Source: Roseomonas indoligenes (GTDB taxonomy: Bacteria; Pseudomonadota; Alphaproteobacteria; Acetobacterales; Acetobacteraceae). Taken from it: a stretch of DNA of 64,000 nucleotides. Below are positions 23,001 to 29,810 of this stretch, one piece after another. The notes under the pieces are model-generated. The model did no database searches. It was given only the letters and a program-made list of their open reading frames with translations, and had not been told where the DNA came from. Where the stretch lies: positions 1 through 64,000 of the forward strand of contig NZ_JAGIZA010000021.1 in the NCBI RefSeq assembly GCF_017813365.1, read 5' to 3'. The position numbers were made by a program, and so were the translations under genes. Numbering within the stretch: position 1 is the stretch's first letter; every line of letters begins with the position of its first letter.

Positions 23001-23331
23001 CCGGGGTGCGACGACCTTCACCGCGGTTCCGGCGGTGGAAGTGGGCGGGCGCCTTCGGCTAGGCGACAGGATGGTGCTGCGGCCCTTCGCCAGCGCCGGC
23101 ATCGAGCTGAACGCGAATGGGGACTGGGCCGCCACCGCTCGCCTCGCTGGCCAGCCGGCCAGCCGCGGCTTCCGGGCCAGCACCCCGATCCCGGACGTGC
23201 TGGGCAAGTTCACCCTCGGTGCAGAGCTGCTCACCACCGCCAACTGGGACCTGCGGGTCCAGTACAGCGCTGAGGTCGGGGACGGGTACACCTCCCACAC
23301 CGGCCTTGCCCGCGTAGCCTACCGGTTCTGA
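17074..23331 (+). CDS. Giant glycine-rich autotransporter (type V secretion)
   Basis: A surface protein of about 2085 residues. A long N-terminal leader with a hydrophobic stretch (LLASSSGTALAAVAAVPLILL) ends at an ARA cleavage site near 17290. The passenger is almost entirely built from Gly/Asn/Ser repeats, with about fifteen copies of AQSIGGGGGNGG-like boxes spaced roughly 60-70 residues apart, and should fold as a beta-helix. The last 275 residues (from about 22500) are an autotransporter beta-barrel: SCGWARAFGSTATQD, alternating aromatic strands and the terminal AYRF with C-terminal Phe. The GTG at 17074 is chosen because the upstream region looks non-coding; the frame is open back to 16735. 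It probably acts in adhesion or biofilm, inferred from the family. A divergent TPR regulator lies upstream. Confidence 0.85.
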   Translation: MHSSTHKASPQNSSAPATVAAPRGASPCPGAPRRVSPSASSRAKLLASSSGTALAAVAAVPLILLSVSGEARADACAAFEGYACYYVVQPAPAPDNQNPGAPGTPVEAANVDIPVAAFPAGEVVVQTTGGQGGTGWTYTGLDHSGANGGRGGDGNTLTVTMQPGTSTSGNTVIQADGGAGGVGGYSGHQGTATTSGDGGTAGTVVAGTRDAPMVGALNNPNTAQTWVPNTGVQPSVGLLANASGGAGAGGTSGNASGSNNDGGDAGNGGNSSSGGVSVVFGGSASGTQGGILALSQGGNGGDGGGAYGEVGDQAGNGGNGGTGGPVSVVLAQGGSASSTGTGPAIAAQSFGGQGGLGGSGHGNGGSDGNGGKAGTGADAGSVYVENWGRVITNSADSPGVLAQSFGGAGGTGGQGGGWGASGGNGGTGGNGGSVGFVGAAVSSITTTGTNSPGILAQSIGGGGGNGGDANGWQAVGGDGAGAGNGADVSIEKSNSGAGSSPIVTSGERSTGILAQSIGGGGGNGGNARATSPLEGFLNIVVGGSGAGGGAGGSVDVTSTGSIATSGLHSSGIVLQSIGGGGGNGGAAYSRVTSIIGGASVSVGGNGGGGGDGGPVGQIATLPTSTGQIVTTGANSHGIVGQSIGGGGGNGGASGATATVYGVPTDTFPIPTVSVAVSIGGSGGNGGNGNSVTLQNTGLISTAGGGSVGIAGQSVGGGGGTGGDASATSTAKGGDDSPFSVSTSVALGGSGGGGGAGGAVTITNSGMIFTRGEAADAVLAQSIGGGGGNGGTGDASARSSGDGANISSTVALGGTGGSGGNGGPVTVTNGGAVLTLGDGAMGILAQSVGGGGGRGGGAAGTSNGQFTASVSVGGNGAIGGSTTQPNGANSVAVTNGGTLVTFGADAPGIVAQSVGGGGGLGGKSASTLGNRTNTGDGGNGASGSVNGATTSLNNAFVTGGEGAVNQYNSVSGLIGVANSALGNVTATRRLGDDPAGGVQDLENLGESGGESGDNSSSTKITVHVNVGGRGGAAGNAGNVTVINTGSIGTIGPMSDGIMAQAIGGGGGRGGAAVSSITGGKVNEDDQQGNVPISVGGRGGHGGNAGDVTVNNNGSVTTIGAQSLGIVAQSIAGGGGIAGTSAARVQGSNADNTSVLNLPIAIGADGGGGGTSSTVTVTNTGTITTRSHDAIGILAQGISGGGGILRTRSSDASDNNGGGAVATGGSYGINLTFGGNNCGTVCSGDPSKETQPGTAGAVVVNHSGTITTGSVSPSGVRFGSNAYGILAQSIGGGGGVVLGGTPNNAANPFGIGAMTGNAGAVTVTLGDPSITAGSAGSIMTYGQGAIAVLAQSIGGGGGLAGDTGLTAQRAGFQPYPAHFGSGGPVLVGVGQTSTLATDAGNTPVIFAQSIGGGGGRVTSNGYGANDGTAGGFGTGGTVTVNVGGRVLANGAASPGIFAESVGRPTPATNTTPANPTGGSAVRINVLPNATVQGGRDYNTGDGYNAGIYIVGGSTIQDPSSQLNNNVNNQGTITSLGTTAIYGTGGWTSVYNQPGGVITGSVDLDNGGGGGACPNGGCGVTGGMVDNAAGATINTGPVMRLGAAGTLSNSGTLSIGGAGQMATTAMTGNLVQSGTGRLVLDTNHATGASDRIDVQGSVRLGGTLELHSAAVANRAVTVLTATDGVTVDPGLTSTRTHLFAFDAQQAGNSLLIQPRAEFTGQAAGLGANQRAVASHLQELWNGGASMDAGFTALAGVRNGASYGQALSSLSGQTVGAISASRFASSRDFTSNMLNDCATFAGAGINQDEASCGWARAFGSTATQDSTGGALGYKATSWTMQTGGQVQIAPGWFVGGSIAYQSSVFRGDAGSSKVSGDSVLVGGLLRYQAGPWQVSGAIDAGYGWYESQRSVTVGNFTGTARGKPDAWHVGAHTRLAYQVPFGGEAGGWYVQPRVDLHLNYVRSGGYTESGAAPFNLAVDSRGATTFTAVPAVEVGGRLRLGDRMVLRPFASAGIELNANGDWAATARLAGQPASRGFRASTPIPDVLGKFTLGAELLTTANWDLRVQYSAEVGDGYTSHTGLARVAYRF
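18110..21450 (+). repeat. Imperfect coding repeats in the autotransporter passenger
   Basis: The DNA repeats a block close to GCGCAGAGCATCGGCGGCGG (or CAGTC variants) about fifteen times, for example near 18440, 18615, 19413, 20928 and 21288. Variable sequence of 150-250 bp lies between copies. Short GGC runs inside each block form further slippage-prone tracts. The variable parts keep the reading frame throughout. Such arrays allow copy-number change by recombination. Confidence 0.8.
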
Positions 23332-23400
23332 CGGGAGTGGCGGGCAGTGGGGATCGCTTCCCCCTGCCCGTCGACCAGCATCCACTCAGGGGAAACCCTG

Positions 23401-23826
23401 ATGTCACCCACCCTCATCGTCGGCGCCGGGCCGGTCGGCCTGACCATGGCCGCCGAGCTGGCGCGCTACGGCCTTCCCGTCTGCATCATCGACCGCAGCC
23501 CGCATCCGGCCGAGACATCGCGCGCTGTCGTCATCTGGAGCCGGACACTCGAGTTGCTGGAGCGGATGGGCTGCGCCGCGCTTCGTGCTGTAAGCCGAGG
23601 ACGAGGTGCGCGGGGCGGCCCTGGTCGCGCGCTTTCCGGCCCTGCTGGAGCGGCAGCCACGCAGGCCGCCCGCGGCCGGCCGCCTTCTCGTCGTGCGGCC
23701 GGACGGCTATGTCGGCCTCACCGCGCCGGCCCATACCTGGGACGAGGTGGAGACCTATCTGCGGCGCATAGAGGGTGTTACGGACCTAACCGGCGGTTGT
23801 AGAAGGATAGGAACGCGGTCTGCCTG
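23401..23826 (+). pseudogene. FAD-dependent monooxygenase with most of the middle deleted
   Basis: The first 55-60 codons encode a textbook Rossmann start of aromatic-ring hydroxylases: LIVGAGPVGLTMAAELARYG, then IIDRSPHPAETSRAVVIWSRTLELLERMG. At about 23590 the similarity jumps to a different frame (+1 relative) that contains only the C-terminal end of the family, PAAGRLLVVRPDGYVGL and DEVETYLRRIEG. The FAD/substrate domain of some 300 or more residues between them is gone, so no functional enzyme is possible. The 3' end runs into the left inverted repeat of the adjacent NmrA-carrying segment at 23770. The start ATG at 23401 follows a GGGGAAA-type site. Confidence 0.7.
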
Positions 23827-24855
23827 AAGTACTGGGTTCGACCCGAAGCGGTCCTAGGTTCCAGGCGTGCCCAGCCTGCTGACCAGCTCTGTGATGTACG
23901 TGGCCAACGCAACGGCCCCCCGCTCCGGGGCGCCGGGAAGGTCGCACGCGCCATCCACGCTGACCGCCGTCATCCCGGCATAGGACCGGGCGGCCGCCTC
24001 GGAGAAGCCCAGGGCACGGAAGCTGCCGATCCACCCCTCGCGCGGTGTTACGGCGACCGCCACCGGCCGGCCCAACGCCGCGGCGAAGGCGTCCGCCACG
24101 TCCTGAGGGCTGTACCGCTCCGGCCCCTCCACATGGCGAATACCCGTCCCTCCGGGCGGTTCGAGAAGGCGTCGCGCCGCCGCCCGACCGAGATCGTCGG
24201 GGGACACCATCGGGAGGCGCAGCTCGGCGGGGAACAGGCTGGGCAGGGTGCCGCCGCGCGCCGCGTCCAGCAGGGCATCCCAATTGCTCATATAGTAGGC
24301 CCCCCGTTGGATCACAGCCGGGATGGTCTGGGCCGCGAGGGCCTGCTCGAACTCGAACAGCACGCCGAGGTCGCCGACCTCCTCCCCGGGCCGGGCGCAG
24401 TAGGTGGAGGCCGCCACGACTCCCTCCAGCCCCGAGCCGTCCAGGGCGGCGACGATGCTCGCGGCCGTGCGGCGCTCCTCCCGGTCTGTGTCCGTGGACG
24501 GTGCGGCGGGAGGGTTCAGCAGGAAGGCACGCCGGCCGCGTCGGAGCACGTCCCGGAGCCGATCCGCGTCACCGACATCGATCGGGGCGGCCTCCGCGCC
24601 CTGCTGGCGCCAGGAGGCAGCCTTGTCCTCGCTCCGGGTCACCACCATCACGCTCTCCCCGGCCTCGATCAGCGTCCGCGCGACGGTGGAGCCGACATGC
24701 CCGGTCGCGCCCAGAACGATGATCATCGTGTCTCCCTTCGCAGGACAGTCTCCGAACTCAACGGATCGCTCTCGGTTGAGAGTCCGCTCATCATCCATTG
24801 CGGCGCCTAGCCTCATCCACGAGCACAACTGCCGGTTAGGTCCGTAACACCCTCT
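23770..24855. mobile_element. 1.09-kb segment bounded by 31-bp inverted repeats, no transposase
   Basis: Left end 23770-23800 and right end 24825-24855 are inverted copies matching at 30 of 31 positions, beginning AGAGGGTGTTACGGACC. The only gene inside is an NmrA-type oxidoreductase; nothing resembles a transposase. Ends of this length and sharpness look like insertion-sequence terminal repeats, so the segment could be a passenger-carrying, non-autonomous element moved by a related transposase elsewhere. The left flank is the end of a monooxygenase gene and the right flank is the middle of a lipase gene, so the present structure also needed a deletion or recombination. No obvious target duplication is seen. 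The IS family is not identified. Confidence 0.65.
23854..24726 (-). CDS. NmrA-family NAD(P)-binding oxidoreductase
   Basis: A 290-residue atypical short-chain reductase, soluble in the cytoplasm. The N-terminus MIIVLGATGHVGSTVARTL is the NAD(P)-binding GxxGxxG fold; a basic residue in VVTRSEDKA fits NADPH. Later segments VVAASTYCAR, LLNPPAAPSTDTDREERRT and YYMSNWDALL fit NmrA/QOR2-like proteins, which act as redox sensors or quinone reductases. The start ATG at 24726 has GGGAGA upstream; upstream in-frame codons are rejected because they run through the inverted repeat. It is the sole gene of the inverted-repeat segment, reading toward the monooxygenase remnant. Its substrate is unknown. Confidence 0.8.
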   Translation of the reverse strand: MIIVLGATGHVGSTVARTLIEAGESVMVVTRSEDKAASWRQQGAEAAPIDVGDADRLRDVLRRGRRAFLLNPPAAPSTDTDREERRTAASIVAALDGSGLEGVVAASTYCARPGEEVGDLGVLFEFEQALAAQTIPAVIQRGAYYMSNWDALLDAARGGTLPSLFPAELRLPMVSPDDLGRAAARRLLEPPGGTGIRHVEGPERYSPQDVADAFAAALGRPVAVAVTPREGWIGSFRALGFSEAAARSYAGMTAVSVDGACDLPGAPERGAVALATYITELVSRLGTPGT

Positions 24856-25903
24856 GGTTCGGAGCCAGCCCATTACGGGAGCGCCGGACGGCGCGACAGC
24901 CTACCGCGTCCTCCACCGCTCGACGGGGCTGCGGGACGAGCCAATCCTGGTCTCCGGCGTCGTCGTGGTGCCGAGCGGCCCGGCACCGGAGGGCGGGCGC
25001 CCAGTCATCGCCTGGGCCCACCCGACCACCGGCGTGGTCCCGCGCTGCGCCCCATCCCTGGCCTTCATCCGGTTCTGGAGCATTCAGGGCCTGCGGGAGA
25101 TGCTGGACCGCGGCTTCGTCGTCACCGCCACGGACTACCCCGGCCTCGGCACCGAAGGACCCCACCCCTACCTTGTCGGCAAGAGCGAGGGACGGGCGGT
25201 AATCGACAGCGTCCGCGCCGCGCGCGCCCTGCCCGGGGCGCAGGCAGGGTCCAGCTACGCGGTCTGGGGCCATTCTCAGGGCGGCCAGGCCGCACTCTTC
25301 ACGGGGCTCTTGGCAAAGACTTATGGGCCGGAGCTGCGGTTGGCGGGCGTTGCGGCCGCGGCGCCCGCGACCGATCTGGCCGCCCTGCTGGGAGACGACC
25401 TGGGCACCCCGGCCGGCAAGAACCTGACGGCGATGACGCTCTGGGCCTGGTAGCGGGTCTTCGGCGCACCCACTGACGAGGTCGTGGTACCTAGGGCCAA
25501 TCCCGCCATGGAGCGGCTGGCGAGCGAGTGCATCGAGTCGATCTACGACCTGATTGCCCGCAAGGAGTCCGAGAAGCCGATGGAACAGGGCTTCCTGCGC
25601 GTGCCGGACCTCTCGACGGCTGAACCCTGGCGATCGCTGCTCCGGGCCAACACGCCGGGGACGCTGCGCCCGGGCATGCCGCTGCTGCTAGCCCAGGGCC
25701 AGGCGGACACCATCGTGCGGCCAGAGGTGACGCGCGCCTACATGGCGCAATCCTGCGCTGCCGGCGTGCCGGTGCAGATGCTCTCCTTGCCCGGCGTGGG
25801 GCATGGTTTCGCAGCTTACACCATAGCCGGAACTGCCGTGGCCTGGATGGCGGACCGTTTCGCAGGACTTCCCGCACCGAACGACTGCACTTCTCCGCAT
25901 TGA
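24856..25903 (+). pseudogene. Secretory-type lipase remnant, 5'-truncated and with an internal TAG
   Basis: The frame begins directly at the right inverted repeat (RSQPITGAPDGATAYRVLHR) and follows the secretory lipase/alpha-beta hydrolase family. Seen are YRSTG-like STGLRDEPILVSGVVVVP, TDYPGLGTEGPHPYL, the nucleophile elbow GHSQGGQAA near 25270, the acid region LLAQGQADTIVRPE and the catalytic His in GVGHGF near 25800. The signal peptide and about 50-60 N-terminal residues are missing. A TAG at about 25451-25453 (LWAW-stop-RVFGAPTD) interrupts the frame where the family usually has Ser, so one base change explains it. The frame continues intact to 25903. Two independent lesions make function unlikely. 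Confidence 0.75.
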
Positions 25904-26060
25904 TCAAGCCGGCCGGCCGAGGGCGGCCCGGCCGCTCACAGGAGGGGCGCAGCAATCCAGAAACACGGCGGCGGATCTCACGCTCCCGCTGCCTTTCCGA
26001 AATGAAGCCCTTTATCCGTATAGTCCTGCCCTTCTCGCGCAATGGGCAGCGGGAGCAATG

Positions 26061-27791
26061 TTACGCCTCCGCGTGGCCGAAGTCGGATGTCTCCCGGCCT
26101 GGTCCGGTCCGGGCACCCCGGCGCAACCCGGCCTGCACACGATCGATCAGCTCGGTTCGCTTGTACGGCTTGCCCAGCACCTCCAGGGCGACCGACTGCG
26201 GGCCGTCAATCGACATCTCGTCGTTGTAGCCGGTGGTCAGGATCACGGGCGTGCCCGGCGACCGCTCGCGTACCTGCTCGGCCAGGACCAACCCGTTGGC
26301 CCCACCGGGCATCAGCACGTCCGAGAACACAAGGTCGAAGGCATCGCCGGAGGCCGCTGCCTCGTCGAAGGTCCTGATTGCCTCCTCGGCACTATGCGCG
26401 ACGGCCACCCGGTAGCCTGTCTCAACCAGGGCCTCGCGGGCCATCTCGGCGATCTCGCGGCCATCATCCACGACCAGGATGAGTAGAACCCGGCCCGAGG
26501 CCTCGACCGCCTGGGCCTGGTAGCCAGTATGGCTCGTCCCCTCCGCCTCCACCTCTGGTACATAGCGGGGGAAGAGCATCCGGACGGTCGTTCCCCGCCC
26601 GGGCTCGCTCTCGATCTCAAGCCGCCCACCAGATTGCTGGACGAAGCCGTGTACCATGGCGAGGCCGAGACCCGTGCCGTGCTGCGGACCCTTGGTGGTG
26701 AAAAAGGGCTCGACCGCCCGGACTTGAACATGGGGCGGTATGCCCACGCCCTCGTCGCTGACACAGAGCAGGACGTAGTCGCCCGGTTCCAGATGGCGGG
26801 CAGCGGCGTCGCCGTTCAGGTGGATGGCCCGCGTCGTGATGGTGATGGCGCCCCCTGTGGGCAAGGCGTCGCGGGCATTCACCACAACATTGAGGAGAGC
26901 CATCTCCAGGTGGTTGGGGTCCACCTTCACCTGGGGCAGGCGGCGTTGCAGGTTGAGGTGCAGATCGACCTTCTCTCCGACGGAGGTGTCCAGCAACTCC
27001 GTGAAGGAGTTCACCAGCTCGGTCAGGTTGACGCCCTTGGGCTCCAACCGAGTACGCCTGGCGAATGCCAGAAGCTGACGAGTGAGCTTGGCGCCCCGGT
27101 CCGAGGCGGCCATAGCCGCCTCGTGGAAGCGTTCGAAGGCACGATCGTCGAAGCGCTTGGCCTTCAGGCGTTCCAGGCTGCTGTCGATGACGTGCAGGAG
27201 ATTGTTGAAGTCATGCCCCAGCCCGGCGGTCAGCTGACCGATGGCTTCCATCTTCTGGGCTTGGCGGAGGGATTGCTCGCTCTCCCGGCGCTTGGAGACG
27301 TCAAGCTGGCTGGCGAAGAGGAAGATCAGCTCGCCCGCCCTGTCGAAGACCGGGCCCATGAAGATGGCATTCCAGAACGGCGTGCCGTCGCGGCGGTAGT
27401 TCAGGATCTCCAGCGCCGTGGGACGCTTCTCCTGAATGGCCTCACGAAGCTGGCGGACATGGGCGGGGTCAGTCCCGGCTCCCTGGAGGAAGCGGCAGTT
27501 GCGCCCGACCACCTCCTTTTCTTCGTAGCCGGTCAGGTCGAGAAAGGCATTGTTGGCAAAGGCGATGGGGCAGTCGTCCTGGCGGGGATCGGCCAGGATC
27601 ATCGGCATCCGGGTCATCTCAACGGCGGCGAAGAAGACGCTGCCACGATCGTCGAGGGTGGTGTCGGTGATCTCGGCCTGTTTCCAGTGATGCAGGCCGG
27701 GGCGGCCCAAGGGCTCCAGCGCTCCCTGGTCCATCGAGCCTTCCGCCGGAATACCGCTGGCCGCCCCGGCCGCTTGGCCTGGTTCATCCAT
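26061..27791 (-). CDS. LOV-domain hybrid histidine kinase
   Basis: A soluble sensor kinase of about 576 residues, probably responding to blue light. A LOV/PAS domain (53-165) carries GRNCRFLQ at 96-103, whose Cys99 forms the flavin adduct in LOV photoreceptors. A HisKA-type dimerisation domain with GHDFNNLL follows, then HATPase with N-box NVVVNARDALP, G-boxes DEGVGIP and GTGLGLAMVHGF. A receiver ends the protein, with the acceptor Asp in VFSDVLMPGG and the conserved Lys in GKPYKR. I start at the ATG at 27791; the frame is open to 27884, but the extra residues look random. No output regulator is adjacent. It stands alone between the lipase remnant and a gene-poor stretch. Confidence 0.88.
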   Translation of the reverse strand: MDEPGQAAGAASGIPAEGSMDQGALEPLGRPGLHHWKQAEITDTTLDDRGSVFFAAVEMTRMPMILADPRQDDCPIAFANNAFLDLTGYEEKEVVGRNCRFLQGAGTDPAHVRQLREAIQEKRPTALEILNYRRDGTPFWNAIFMGPVFDRAGELIFLFASQLDVSKRRESEQSLRQAQKMEAIGQLTAGLGHDFNNLLHVIDSSLERLKAKRFDDRAFERFHEAAMAASDRGAKLTRQLLAFARRTRLEPKGVNLTELVNSFTELLDTSVGEKVDLHLNLQRRLPQVKVDPNHLEMALLNVVVNARDALPTGGAITITTRAIHLNGDAAARHLEPGDYVLLCVSDEGVGIPPHVQVRAVEPFFTTKGPQHGTGLGLAMVHGFVQQSGGRLEIESEPGRGTTVRMLFPRYVPEVEAEGTSHTGYQAQAVEASGRVLLILVVDDGREIAEMAREALVETGYRVAVAHSAEEAIRTFDEAAASGDAFDLVFSDVLMPGGANGLVLAEQVRERSPGTPVILTTGYNDEMSIDGPQSVALEVLGKPYKRTELIDRVQAGLRRGARTGPGRETSDFGHAEA

Positions 27792-28552
27792 CGAAGGCCC
27801 CCAGCAATCGATCCAGCCTGCGGGAGGCCAGTGTAAAGAGGGCCAGAGATAGGGCGGAAATTGAACAAGCAAAGGGGCCACCAAGCATCCAAAGCAGCCC
27901 CTCTTGGGCCATTGAGGCCCAGACCTTTGGCCAAGCGCCTGGGCCGTCGCTGGCGCGGCTGGTTACGAGAGCCAGCCGCCACCATCCGCGGCACCGGAGC
28001 GCTTCAGGCTAACGGCGGTGTTGCTGGAAGGCGGGGTGCGGCTGTCAGCGGTCCAGCGGCCGGAGGCGGTGACGTCCTTGGGCGCTCAACGGAACTGCGG
28101 GGTGTGGCCGATAGCCGCCAGTCCGCTCTTGAGATCAGGGGCGGCGATAGCTGCCATGCGTTTGAGCCACCTTGGCGGTTGCTGCCTGCCCTCAACCCAC
28201 CTGGGGCCGAGCGCCTTTGCGATGCGGTATGTGGTGAGATAGGCGGGCGCGAGCATGTAGCCGAAGGCGACGAGCATCCAGCACTGGCCGACCTTGCGTC
28301 ATGCTGGCCGTGAAGGGGAGTAGACGGTGAGGAGCTGAGGTTCGACTTTCAGATCCTGATCAGACTTCTTCACTCTCCCGCTCAGGCCCGGCAGCAAAGA
28401 CGTCGCCGGGAACGCCTTGCAGTTCCGCCCCGTTTCGGGGCCCGAGGTCGATAGGTGACGCCTGTTCGGGCAGATGTGAGCGACGACGTTGTACTTTCTC
28501 CCTGGGCGGAGAAGCCTCCTATCGCGCAAAACGATTGGGCGATACTACTCTT
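27792..28552. other. Gene-poor stretch upstream of the LOV kinase
   Basis: About 760 bp. It should hold the LOV kinase promoter and the 3' end of the catalase-like gene. A minus-strand frame at 28086-28277 could encode 63 residues with a hydrophobic start (MLVAFGYMLAPAYLTTYRI); the frame opens a few codons before it and has no clear ribosome site, so it may be a gene fragment. No RNA gene or terminator recognised. Confidence 0.4.
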
Positions 28553-29641
28553 TCAGCTTGCCGAGCGCGTGCCCGGCTCGTGAACCGGGCACCGGTTGAA
28601 GCGCTCCCGGAACCGGGTCGAGTGGAGGTACGCCTCGCGCCGGGCGCGGTTGATGTTGCCGAGCGGCTGATGGGCCGCGAGGCCGGTCCAGATCATGAAG
28701 TGCATTTCCTCGTTTACCGCCTGCACGCGAGCCGGCTCCCAGCTGTCCTGGCGCGGGATGGTGATGGTTGCCACCGTCCGGAAAGGCGCCTCATCCTCAT
28801 CCCACTGCACGGTCGGGTCCTCGACCGGCTGCCTCTCCAGGTCGCGGCAGAGCTGCACGCGGAACTCCCACACGCCATCGATCCCCTGCATTTCGGAGCG
28901 CACGGTATCGCGGATCGCGTCCGGGTTGTCGGTGGCGTCAATCTCCTTATCCTTGAGCGCCAGCAGCGCTGGCGCGACCGGGACGATGCTGAACTTCGCG
29001 ATGTAGTCGCCGTAGCGGAAAGGCGTGACGCTGTAGTAGGTCTCGCCCATCGGGTCTACGTTCGGCGCGCCGCCGAGGGACTGCAGCTTCGTGCTCTCGA
29101 TGCCAACCGCGGAGAGCACGGTGTTCAGGCCGCGCGCCACGCCGGACATCGCTTCTTTCACGCCCTCCATCCGGTTGGTGGTGGCGGCGAGCATCTTGAG
29201 GTTGCCGAGGAACTTGTCGGCGGTCTTGGCCTGGAACATCGGACCGTTCACCATGATGAAGTCCTGGGTCGTCCCCTGCGCCCCGGGCAGTCGCTCGCCC
29301 TCGACATCCAGCACCTTCAGCGCCAACCCGCGCGGGAGGGAGATGGTGTCCGGCAGGATGTCGCCCGCGTTGGTCGAAATCCGCATGAGGACCCTGTGCT
29401 CGCCCGGCCGGGCGAAGAGTCCCTGGGCCAGCTCCGGCGGGAGGCCGTCCGCGATCACCATCCGGCCTTCCAGGATGGCGTGTGCCTTGGCGTGGACGGA
29501 GCGGACGGCGTGCCCGTCCTCCTTCGCAGTCGTCTCCAGGATCGTATCGAAGGTGTCGTTTAGCCCCTGGATCGTCTCCCTCTCGTCGGGCTGGATTTCC
29601 TCGACGGCGGGGGTGTAGCGGACCGGCGCGGCAAGGCTCAT
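28553..29641 (-). CDS. Catalase-family haem protein
   Basis: A 362-residue member of the small catalase-like family (y4iL-like), shorter than true catalases of about 480 or more residues. The distal residues are visible: RSVHAKAHA with His50 and DFIMVNGPMF with Asn132, matching the catalase HAKG and NNTP positions. MRISTNAGDILPDT and PRGLALKVLDVEG correspond to the catalase RFST and RGFA motifs. A proximal Tyr motif is not obvious. Family members may be peroxidases, possibly acting on organic peroxides. It has no signal peptide, so it is cytoplasmic. The hydrolase-PRC gene upstream is on the same strand, with a strong hairpin between them, so they are probably separate transcripts. Confidence 0.8.
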   Translation of the reverse strand: MSLAAPVRYTPAVEEIQPDERETIQGLNDTFDTILETTAKEDGHAVRSVHAKAHAILEGRMVIADGLPPELAQGLFARPGEHRVLMRISTNAGDILPDTISLPRGLALKVLDVEGERLPGAQGTTQDFIMVNGPMFQAKTADKFLGNLKMLAATTNRMEGVKEAMSGVARGLNTVLSAVGIESTKLQSLGGAPNVDPMGETYYSVTPFRYGDYIAKFSIVPVAPALLALKDKEIDATDNPDAIRDTVRSEMQGIDGVWEFRVQLCRDLERQPVEDPTVQWDEDEAPFRTVATITIPRQDSWEPARVQAVNEEMHFMIWTGLAAHQPLGNINRARREAYLHSTRFRERFNRCPVHEPGTRSAS

Positions 29642-29770
29642 CGGCTTTCCTTCCTGGTTCGACCCCCGGACGATCCGCGTCCGATCAGGGCTGGAGCGTG
29701 CCGGGCGGTGTGCCGCATCGGGGCTGTCCGCCCGTCACCGGTGTTCTCGCCCGGTATGAGTGGGGTTGTG

Positions 29771-29795
29771 GGCCCGCGGGAGGATCCCGCGGGTC
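29771..29795 (-). terminator. Strong GC hairpin after the hydrolase-PRC gene
   Basis: CCCGCGGG-AGGAT-CCCGCGGG at 29773-29793, extended by a further G-C pair, gives a stem of at least 8 bp with a 5-nt loop, starting 16 bp after the TAG stop of the hydrolase gene. It lacks the T-run of a classical intrinsic terminator. In this GC-rich genome it could still end transcription or protect the mRNA 3' end. Confidence 0.5.
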
Positions 29796-29810
29796 CATGC
29801 GCCTGCCGGC

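Noticed and set aside
26529-27836. 435-codon plus-strand frame
   Set aside because: Antisense of the LOV kinase, no family resemblance.
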